From assembly GCA_946886065.1 (NCBI GenBank), contig CAMPHU010000162.1, positions 1 to 10,673 of the forward strand: a stretch of DNA of 10,673 nucleotides, read 5' to 3'. The translations under genes and the position numbers were made by a program. The DNA is from an uncultured Massilia sp. (GTDB lineage Bacteria > Pseudomonadota > Gammaproteobacteria > Burkholderiales > Burkholderiaceae). This document shows positions 6,214 through 10,673 of this stretch, piece after piece. The stretch's first letter is position 1. Every line of letters starts with the position of its first letter. A model generated the notes under the pieces. The model made no database searches. It was not told the DNA's origin and saw only the letters and a program-made list of their open reading frames with translations.

Positions 6214-6603
6214 TTAGCGCTTGTCGTCGTTCTTGTGGCTCTGGCGGCCGGCCTCGGCATGCTGTTCCGGCGAGCCGCCCTGGGTACCCCTGCCACCCTG
6301 GTTGCCAACCTGGTTGCCGCCCTGGTTGCCACCCTGGTTGCCGCTCTGCTGGCTGCCCCGGCCGCCGGATTGCTGGTTGTCGTTCTTGTGGCTCATCGAG
6401 CCGGCACGGCGTGCCTCTTCCGACGTGAACTCATGGGCATTGCCCGATGCGTGTGCGGCACGTCCGCCTTCGCTGGCGATTTCACGCTGCTTTTGCGGAT
6501 CCATCGATGCGAAACCGCGGTTGCTGGTATCGCCGCTCTGTTGGCTGCCCTGGTTGCCCTGGTTGCCCTGCTTGTTGTTGCCGCCTTGGTTGTTCGATGC
6601 CAT
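6214..6603 (-). CDS. KGG-repeat (stress-induced) Gly/Gln/Asn-rich protein
   Basis: A 129-residue hydrophilic, probably disordered protein with the stress-induced 'KGG' repeat of YciG/GsiB-type proteins. The core is RGFASMDPQKQREIASEGG (29-47), then FTSEEARRAGSMSHKND (59-75), and a third partial copy SPEQHAEAGRQSHKND (111-126). Between and before these are GNQ/QQSG tracts. The family is linked to general stress or desiccation responses, but molecular function is poorly known. The start is well supported: AGGAGG at 6609-6614 lies 5 nt before the ATG. There is no signal peptide or membrane segment. It is a single gene, convergent with the flavoprotein operon and sharing its terminator. Its promoter must lie in 6604-6871, but I cannot assign a clear one. 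Confidence 0.9.
   Translation of the reverse strand: MASNNQGGNNKQGNQGNQGSQQSGDTSNRGFASMDPQKQREIASEGGRAAHASGNAHEFTSEEARRAGSMSHKNDNQQSGGRGSQQSGNQGGNQGGNQVGNQGGRGTQGGSPEQHAEAGRQSHKNDDKR
6295..6342 (-). repeat. 12-bp tandem repeat inside the KGG-protein gene
   Basis: Four consecutive 12-bp units, on the plus strand ACCCTGGTTGCC, AACCTGGTTGCC, GCCCTGGTTGCC and ACCCTGGTTGCC. They encode the GNQGGNQVGNQGG low-complexity part of the protein. The units keep the reading frame, so copy-number change would lengthen or shorten the disordered linker without breaking the gene. Confidence 0.85.
6548..6574 (-). repeat. 9-bp tandem repeat inside the KGG-protein gene
   Basis: Three 9-bp units on the plus strand: CCCTGGTTG twice, then CCCTGCTTG. 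They encode the KQG/NQG run near the N-terminus. The shared CCCTGGTTG core with the 12-bp array at 6295-6342 suggests both tracts grew by slippage from the same motif. Confidence 0.8.
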
Positions 6604-6801
6604 GATTGCCTCCTATCATTGTGAACAGATCAGCCATGTGGCTGAAGTCGGACACCCATCGTAGTCATCCCGACCAGCCCTGAACACTAAAAATGGCGGG
6701 TGCGCCTGTAGGAATGCACGCCGGTCCTCCCGCGGTTTTCTCCGTCGGAATCCGGGGAAGCAATGTGTCTGAATTTCATGCACGATCGCTCTTTTTAGCA
6801 T

Positions 6802-6817
6802 GGCAATTACTATTGCC
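6802..6817 (+). promoter_or_regulatory. Inverted repeat upstream of the baeS-like gene, possible operator
   Basis: GGCAAT and ATTGCC are separated by 4 bp (TACT), about 55 bp upstream of the kinase start. It lies in the AT-richer part of the 6604-6871 intergenic region and just upstream of a possible -35 at 6835. The position suits an activator or autoregulation site for the downstream two-component system. The repeat is seen directly; the function is a guess. Confidence 0.3.
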
Positions 6818-6834
6818 GACCATTTATAGTTTAT

Positions 6835-6864
6835 TTGTACTACAACCAGAACCGTATTTACACT
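6835..6864 (+). promoter_or_regulatory. Possible promoter of the baeSR-like operon
   Basis: TTGTAC (6835-6840) and TACACT (6859-6864) are separated by 18 bp, each with two mismatches from the sigma-70 hexamers. The expected start of transcription is about 6870-6872, at the GTG start codon of the kinase gene, so the transcript would be nearly leaderless. The rest of the 6604-6834 gap contains the KGG gene leader (with a TCAGCCA-TG-TGGCTGA inverted repeat at 6630-6645) and nothing else I can name. Confidence 0.4.
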
Positions 6865-6871
6865 AGACAAC

Positions 6872-8416
6872 GTGAGAGTTTCCATCGGAGTCCGCCTGTT
6901 CGCCTCGGTGCTGCTGGCCATCCTGGCCGTCGCCGCCAGCGGCGTTGTCTTGCTGCGGCAGAACGTCCTAGCCAGTTTCGGCGACTACGCCGTGGCCATC
7001 GAACTGGATCGCCTGGACGAGCTGTCGGCCTCGCTGGCCCAGCAATACCGCAGCCGCGGCGGGTGGGATTTCCTGCCCGCGGACGACGGACGCCGCCAGT
7101 GGATCGCGCAGGAACTGGCCCGGCTGCAAGATGCGCGTGAGCGCGGCGCACCCCGGCTGTTCACTGCCCCGCCGGCGCCGCCCGCGCCGCGCGCGCCGGC
7201 AGTGTCGGCAGCCGCGCCGGTGGCGCCCGCTGCCCCGGCGCCGCCCGCACCGCCTGCTCCGCCGCTGCCGCCCCTGGCCCCTCCCGCAGTCCCGGCGCCC
7301 GGCGCGCCCGGCGTGCCCGCTGACCTGCACGAGCGCGTGACCCTGCTCGACGCCCAGGGCCGCTACCTGGCCGGACGCGTGCCGGGCACGCTGCCGCTGG
7401 CGCGGCGCGCGATCACGGTCGACAACAAGACGGTCGGCTACCTGGGCGTGGCGCGCAGCCACCAGCCCAGCGATGCTATGGCCTATGCCTTCCTGGCCGA
7501 GCTGCGCGCCAGCCTGTGGATGATCGGCGCGGCGGCGGTCGTGCTGAGCGCGCTGGCCGCCGTCCTGCTGGCGCGGCACTTCCGCCGGCCCATCGACCGC
7601 CTCGCGCGCGGCGCCGGCGAGCTTGCGGCGGGCAACTACGCCGTCCGCCTGCCGCACGAACGCAGCGACGAGCTGGGCGACCTGGCGCGCCACTTCAACG
7701 CCCTGGCCGAGCGCCTGTCGCAGGCCGAGACGGCGCGCCGCCAGTGGGTAGCGGACACCTCGCACGAACTGCGCACGCCGCTGGCCGTGCTGCGTGCCCA
7801 GCTGGAAGCGATCCAGGACGGCGTGCGCAGCGCCACGCCAGACACGGTCGCGGCCATGCTGCGCCAGGTGCTGGCCCTGAACAAGCTGATCGACGAGCTG
7901 TATGCGCTGGCGCGCGCCGACGTCGGCGAACTCGCGGTCCGCTGCGAAGCGCTCGACCTGTGGCAACTGGCGGGAGGCGAAGCGCAGGCCTTCGCCGAAC
8001 GCATCGCCGGCGCCGGGCTGGCGCTCGAGATCGGCCCGGCGCCGCCGCGCGCGCTCGTTCTGGCCGACCCCGACCGTATGCGCCAGGTGCTCGACAACCT
8101 GTTCGAGAACAGCCTGCGCTACACCTCGCCTGGGGGGCGCGTGCGCCTGCAGGCGCACGCCGACGAGCGCAGCCTGCACCTGACGCTCGACGACAGCGCG
8201 CCCGGCGTGCCGGACGAGGCCCTGAGCCGCCTGGCGGAACGCTTCTACCGCGTCGACGCCTCGCGCAGCCGTGCGCATGGCGGCGCCGGACTCGGCCTGG
8301 CCCTGTGCCGGCGCCTGCTCGAGGCCCAGGGCGGCAGCCTTGGCTTCGCCCATTCGCCGCTGGGCGGCCTGCGCGTGACGCTCAGTGTTCCCCAGGCTCC
8401 CGGGGAGAGCGCATGA
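6872..8416 (+). CDS. baeS: Sensor histidine kinase, BaeS-like
   Basis: A 514-residue membrane kinase of the envelope-stress BaeS type. Order of parts: TM1 (about 8-28), a periplasmic sensor region (about 30-213) interrupted by a Pro/Ala-rich tract (99-149, PPAPPAP-like), TM2 (about 214-235), HAMP (about 236-285), HisKA with phospho-acceptor His298 in SHELRTP, then HATPase_c with the N box DNLFENSLRYTSPGG (408-422), DDSAPGVPDEAL (440-451) and GGAGLGLALCRRL (470-482). The DSAPGV and FYRVDASRSRAHGGAGLG blocks closely match E. coli BaeS as I recall it. The start is the GTG at 6872. It is the only candidate that retains TM1, since upstream in-frame codons reach a TAG without a better start, but no ribosome binding site is visible. 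It overlaps the regulator gene by 4 bp (ATGA). The Pro-rich insert is not part of E. coli BaeS. Confidence 0.9.
   Translation: MRVSIGVRLFASVLLAILAVAASGVVLLRQNVLASFGDYAVAIELDRLDELSASLAQQYRSRGGWDFLPADDGRRQWIAQELARLQDARERGAPRLFTAPPAPPAPRAPAVSAAAPVAPAAPAPPAPPAPPLPPLAPPAVPAPGAPGVPADLHERVTLLDAQGRYLAGRVPGTLPLARRAITVDNKTVGYLGVARSHQPSDAMAYAFLAELRASLWMIGAAAVVLSALAAVLLARHFRRPIDRLARGAGELAAGNYAVRLPHERSDELGDLARHFNALAERLSQAETARRQWVADTSHELRTPLAVLRAQLEAIQDGVRSATPDTVAAMLRQVLALNKLIDELYALARADVGELAVRCEALDLWQLAGGEAQAFAERIAGAGLALEIGPAPPRALVLADPDRMRQVLDNLFENSLRYTSPGGRVRLQAHADERSLHLTLDDSAPGVPDEALSRLAERFYRVDASRSRAHGGAGLGLALCRRLLEAQGGSLGFAHSPLGGLRVTLSVPQAPGESA
7166..7318 (+). repeat. Pro/Ala-rich coding tract in the kinase sensor region
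   Basis: Codons 99-149 of the kinase encode almost only Pro and Ala, with PAPPAP/PPAPPAP units and a few Val, Leu, Gly, Ser and Arg. It lies between TM1 and TM2, so it would be periplasmic. Such a tract is likely an extended rod or flexible spacer. A similar tract occurs in the secreted protein at 9161-9622. Confidence 0.75.
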
Positions 8417-9072
8417 CGACCCTGATGATCGTCGAGGACGAGCCGGAACTGGCGGCCCTGGTGGCGGACTATGCCCGCGCCGCCGGCTACGAGCCGCTCG
8501 TCTTCGGCGATGGCGCGCTGGCGCTGGAAGCGATCCGCGCCGCCCCGCCGGCGCTGGTGGTGCTCGACCTGATGCTGCCCGGCCTCGACGGCCTGGCGCT
8601 GTGCCGCGCCGTGCGCGCGTTTTCGGAGCTGCCGATCGTAATGGTGACGGCGCGCGTCGAGGAGATCGACCGCCTGCTGGGCCTGGAAAGCGGCGCCGAC
8701 GACTACCTGTGCAAGCCCTTCAGCCCGCGCGAGCTGATGGCGCGCATCAAGGCCATCCTGCGCCGCGCCGGCCAGGCCGCGCCCACGCGGCCGATGGAGC
8801 TCGACGAAGGCGCGCGCCGGGCCAGGGTGCACGGCAAGGCGCTCGACCTGACGCCGAGCGAGTACGCGATCCTCGCTGCGCTGGCGCGCCGCCCGGGCCA
8901 GGTGCTGTCGCGCGCCCAGCTGCTCGACGCCGCGCGCGCCGACAGCCTGGACGCGACCGACCGCGCCATCGACAGCCACATCAAGAACCTGCGACGCAAG
9001 ATCGACGCGGCCGCGCCCGGCCTGGAAGCGATCCGCTCGATCTACGGGCTCGGCTACCGCTACGACGGCTAG
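8413..9072 (+). CDS. baeR: Response regulator, OmpR/PhoB family, BaeR-like
   Basis: A 219-residue DNA-binding regulator. The receiver domain (1-118) has the acidic pair Glu8/Asp9 in IVEDEPEL, phospho-acceptor Asp52 in LDLMLPGLDG, Thr79 in VMVTAR and Lys101 in CKPFSPREL. The C-terminal winged-helix domain (about 125-217) includes LDLTPSEYAIL, the recognition-helix region DRAIDSHIKNLRRK and the wing SIYGLGYRY. The blocks VEEIDRLLGLESGADDY and TDRAIDSHIKNLRRK are near-identical to E. coli BaeR as recalled, which supports the specific symbol. The start ATG overlaps the kinase stop, with GGGGAGAG 2-9 nt upstream, so the pair is translationally coupled. It probably controls envelope or efflux genes as BaeR does; targets in this organism are not shown here apart from a possible site before the next gene. 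Confidence 0.93.
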   Translation: MTTLMIVEDEPELAALVADYARAAGYEPLVFGDGALALEAIRAAPPALVVLDLMLPGLDGLALCRAVRAFSELPIVMVTARVEEIDRLLGLESGADDYLCKPFSPRELMARIKAILRRAGQAAPTRPMELDEGARRARVHGKALDLTPSEYAILAALARRPGQVLSRAQLLDAARADSLDATDRAIDSHIKNLRRKIDAAAPGLEAIRSIYGLGYRYDG

Positions 9073-9160
9073 CCGCCTCCATCTTTCCTCCACATTTGCG
9101 GTGCAGGATGCACTCCATGGCCAGCCGCGGAGCGCGGGCCGCAACGATAAGGAGAACACC

Positions 9161-9622
9161 ATGAAGAAGACCCTCGTCCTGTGCCTGCTCGGGCTGCTGT
9201 GCGGCAGCGCCGCCGCGCAACAGAAGGAAGCGGCCGAAGCGGGCAAAGGCCGCGTCTGGATCAACTGCGACAAGGCCGACGAAGACTGCCCGGCGCCGCC
9301 TGCACCACCTGCGCCTCCTGCACCACCGGCAACGCCGGCGCCCCCGGCCCCGCCGCCGTCCGTGTACAGCCCGGGCTTTGCACCCGACCCGCCTGCCCTT
9401 CCGGCCATGCCGACGATGACGGCCCCGCCGGCGCCGCCGGCGCCCCCTGCCCCGCCGCCGCCGCCCGTGGTGCCGGATGCCGCCCATGCCGCCTGCGCCG
9501 ACAAGGCGCCGGGCAGCAGCCTGACCTGGTCGCCCGCGAAGGGCGAAACGATGACCGGCGTGTGCGTACGCAAGGCGGGCCGGATGGAGTTCCGCCTGCG
9601 CGAGTACCGCAGGTCGCACTGA
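9161..9622 (+). CDS. Small secreted Pro/Ala-rich protein with four cysteines
   Basis: A 153-residue protein of unknown function. It has a clear signal peptide (MKKTLVLCLLGLLCG, cleavage after SAAA near residue 19). The Cys at 14 is not in a proper lipobox, so it is probably soluble. Mature layout: a short segment with Cys36 and Cys43, a Pro/Ala tract (44-66, PAPP repeats), a linker, a second Pro tract (89-105), and a C-terminal basic segment (106-153) with Cys112 and Cys135. The four cysteines suggest two disulfides after export. The start is supported by AAGGAG 6 nt upstream. It lies 88 bp after the BaeR-like gene, with no terminator recognised between, so it may be co-transcribed or have its own promoter. 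The proline tracts resemble the sensor insert of the neighbouring kinase. It is not a Spy/CpxP homologue, as there is no LTxxQ motif. Confidence 0.82.
   Translation: MKKTLVLCLLGLLCGSAAAQQKEAAEAGKGRVWINCDKADEDCPAPPAPPAPPAPPATPAPPAPPPSVYSPGFAPDPPALPAMPTMTAPPAPPAPPAPPPPPVVPDAAHAACADKAPGSSLTWSPAKGETMTGVCVRKAGRMEFRLREYRRSH
9290..9358 (+). repeat. PAPP coding repeat, first tract of the secreted protein
   Basis: Codons 44-66 are Pro and Ala with a single Thr, mostly as 9-bp units of the CCN-GCN-CCN type. A second tract of the same kind lies at 9425-9475 (codons 89-105). The two tracts sit between the paired cysteines. Confidence 0.75.
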
Positions 9623-9658
9623 GTCGGGCGCAGCGCCGGGCGGCGGTGGACTTTGGCG

Positions 9659-9678
9659 TCTAGATCATTTAATCTAGA
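9659..9678 (+). promoter_or_regulatory. Inverted repeat at the blaI-like start, probable autoregulatory operator
   Basis: TCTAGAT and ATCTAGA are separated by 6 bp (CATTTA), ending 3 bp before the ATG at 9682. TCTAGATC is also present twice as a direct repeat (9659-9666 and 9673-9680). The centre contains TTTAAT (9668-9673), a good -10 element, so a repressor bound here would cover the promoter. BlaI/MecI proteins bind dyads as dimers, usually with TACA/TGTA cores; this dyad has a different core (CTAGAT). The -35 is weak (TGGACT at 9647-9652, 15 bp away). The repeat is clear; its ligand is inferred from position. Confidence 0.65.
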
Positions 9679-9681
9679 TCC

Positions 9682-10062
9682 ATGAGCACCAACGCCGCCC
9701 CACCGAAGCCGACCCCGTCCGAGCTTGAAATGCTGCGCCTGCTGTGGCAGCTCGGCCCGGCCACCGCGCGCCAGGTCCACGAAGCCGCGGTCGCCACGCG
9801 GCCCGACATGGGCTATGCCAACGTGCTGCGCCTGCTGCAGGTGATGCATGCCAAGGGCCTGCTGCAGCGCGATGAAAGCGCCCGCGCCCACGTCTACGCG
9901 CCTGCGCAGCCGCAGGACAGCCTCCAGACCAGCCTGATCAAGGAACTGATCCACAAGGCCTTCGCCGGTTCCGGCAAGGAACTGGTGCTGGCGGCGCTGC
10001 GCGGCCACGTGAGCCGGAAGGAACGCAAGGAAATCCAGGAATTGCTGAAGCGCGAGCAATGA
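9682..10062 (+). CDS. BlaI/MecI/CopY-family transcriptional repressor
   Basis: A 126-residue winged-helix repressor. The N-terminal domain (about 10-75) has the family pattern TPSELEMLRLLWQLGPATARQV, then MGYANVLRLLQVMHAKGLLQRD (helix-turn-helix and wing) and HVYAPA. A C-terminal helical dimerisation region (about 80-126) ends in basic HVSRKERKEIQELLKREQ. In this family, repression is normally released when a partner M56-type sensor protease (BlaR1/MecR1) cleaves the repressor; no such gene is seen here. The ATG has no Shine-Dalgarno and lies 3 bp after the inverted repeat at 9659-9678, with a -10-like TTTAAT that would place +1 near the start codon, so the mRNA may be leaderless. It overlaps the next gene by 4 bp (ATGA). 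Its targets may include its own operon. Confidence 0.93.
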   Translation: MSTNAAPPKPTPSELEMLRLLWQLGPATARQVHEAAVATRPDMGYANVLRLLQVMHAKGLLQRDESARAHVYAPAQPQDSLQTSLIKELIHKAFAGSGKELVLAALRGHVSRKERKEIQELLKREQ

Positions 10063-10256
10063 ATACGGTGCCCAAGCGTCCGGTGCCGCCGGTCCAGCCG
10101 GAGCTGGAAGACTGCTGCCGCAGCGGCTGCGTGCCTTGCGTGTTCGACCTCTACGAAGACGCGCTGGCGCGCTACGAAAAGGAGCTGGCGGCCTACGAGG
10201 CCGCGCTGGCGGCGCAAGCCGTCAACGCAGTCCCCGGGCCAGCGCCACGGCATTGA
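10059..10256 (+). CDS. Small Cys-rich 'oxidoreductase-like' domain protein
   Basis: A 65-residue protein matching the short oxidoreductase-like domain family: an N-terminal Pro-rich lead (PKRPVPPVQPELED), then DCCRSGCVPCVFDLYEDALARYEKEL. The four cysteines (C19, C20, C24, C27; pattern CCxxxCxxC) are typical and may bind a metal or iron-sulfur centre, but biochemical function is not established for bacterial members despite the name. It has no signal peptide and is probably cytoplasmic. It starts inside the stop codon of the BlaI-like gene, so the two are co-translated. Its 3' end overlaps the convergent gene at 10222 by 35 bp. Confidence 0.88.
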   Translation: MNTVPKRPVPPVQPELEDCCRSGCVPCVFDLYEDALARYEKELAAYEAALAAQAVNAVPGPAPRH

Positions 10257-10673
10257 CGCCGCCCAGGGCGCCCGCTTCGTGGCCATACGTCAGCGTCAAC
10301 AATCGTCCCTCCTTCACCCACACGACTTCCTCGACCGTTCGTCCGCCCCCGTCCGTGAACACGACCGGGACTGCGGCTTGCCCGCCGATGAAGACGTTCA
10401 CCGCGTCCCTGAGCATGCTGAACATGCCGTCCGTCGCGTCCAGGTCGATCTCGGTCAGGCGGAATTGGCCGACGCCGTCGATGCGGAAGAAGCGTTCCAG
10501 CCCGGTCCGGCCGTGCGGGAACAAAGCTCAGCGCCAGGCGCGACGCGTCGCTGGACAGCTGCGGCGCGCGCGGCGGCCGCGCGGCATCATGTTCGGCGCG
10601 CACAGCTTGTTCGGCGATGGCCGCCCGGACAAAGCCGAGCTGCGCATGGAATTGGCGCACCTCCTCCGGTGAC
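10222..10673 (-). pseudogene. Unrecognised gene, C-terminal part, apparently frameshifted and partial
   Basis: Two minus-strand reading frames join near 10522. The upstream one enters from the right edge (SPEEVRQFHAQLGFVRAA...) and looks coding down to SRLALSF at about 10523, then becomes an Arg/Pro-rich out-of-phase reading. The downstream one, from FPHGRTGLERFFRIDG, is coding-like (G/C at third positions, balanced composition) and ends GVNAVALARGLR at 10222. Removing one base at about 10522 fuses them as SRLALSF-FPHGRTG. The downstream frame has a TGA at 10530-10528 and only a TTG at 10524, so it is unlikely to be a separate gene. I do not recognise the family. The cause could be a true mutation or a sequencing error. 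It is convergent with, and overlaps the end of, the small Cys-rich gene. Confidence 0.6.

Noticed and set aside
6630..6645. TCAGCCA-TG-TGGCTGA inverted repeat in the KGG gene leader as an operator or riboswitch
   Set aside because: It is a single short dyad with no partner structure or -10/-35 context. Too weak to call on its own.
9290..9475. Proline-codon repeats as CRISPR or intergenic tandem repeats
   Set aside because: They lie wholly within a coding frame with a signal peptide and ribosome binding site, in 9-bp codon-phased units without spacers.
9627..9637. GGCGC-A-GCGCC inverted repeat after the secreted Pro-rich gene as a terminator
   Set aside because: The loop is too small, the stem is short and no T-tract follows. 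It is likely chance in GC-rich sequence.
8245..10059. Long minus-strand open frame (604 codons) with glycine runs
   Set aside because: It is antisense to the kinase, regulator, Pro-rich and blaI-like genes. The glycine runs are the complement of the proline codons.

Overview
The base composition (GC-rich, strong G/C bias at third codon positions) and the protein families point to a betaproteobacterium, most likely an Oxalobacteraceae/Massilia-type member of the Burkholderiales. This is inferred from recalled family resemblance; no search was run. The window is chromosomal in character. I see no tRNA, rRNA, CRISPR array, insertion sequence or phage gene.

Layout: (1) 1-1441, minus strand: the N-terminal half of sucA (2-oxoglutarate dehydrogenase E1), running off the left edge. 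(2) 1442-1732: a divergent regulatory region with a near-consensus promoter (TTGACC-17-TATCAT) and a 21-bp perfect Fur-box palindrome covering its spacer and -10. (3) 1733-6157, plus strand: a tight five-gene operon encoding a PepSY-type membrane protein, an exported DUF2271 protein, an exported DUF4198 protein, an ApbE-type FMN transferase, and a membrane-anchored flavodoxin/NADPH-reductase. (4) A bidirectional terminator at 6172-6197, shared with a convergent gene for a Gly/Gln-rich KGG-repeat stress protein (6214-6603, minus). (5) 6872-9072: a BaeS-like kinase and BaeR-like response regulator, overlapping by 4 bp, followed by a small secreted Pro/Ala-rich protein (9161-9622). (6) 9682-10256: a BlaI/MecI-family repressor with an inverted repeat next to its start codon, overlapping a small Cys-rich 'oxidoreductase-like' gene. 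(7) 10222-10673, minus: the C-terminal part of an unrecognised gene that appears frameshifted near 10522 and extends past the right edge.

The most interesting system is the Fur-boxed operon. Its parts fit a transmembrane electron relay. NADPH would be oxidised in the cytoplasm by the anchored CysJ-like flavoprotein. Electrons would cross the membrane through the PepSY protein, which has two histidines placed near each membrane face. They would then reach an FMN bound covalently to the DUF2271 protein, which carries a DGVSGAT motif matching the ApbE flavinylation consensus. Iron control by Fur suggests that the acceptor is ferric iron or a ferric siderophore. The pathway is inferred; the motifs and gene order are read directly. 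One puzzle is that ApbE has no visible export signal although its candidate substrate does.

A second theme is the BaeSR cluster. The kinase's periplasmic segment and the adjacent secreted protein both carry PPAPPAP-type tracts, which hints at a functional link between them.
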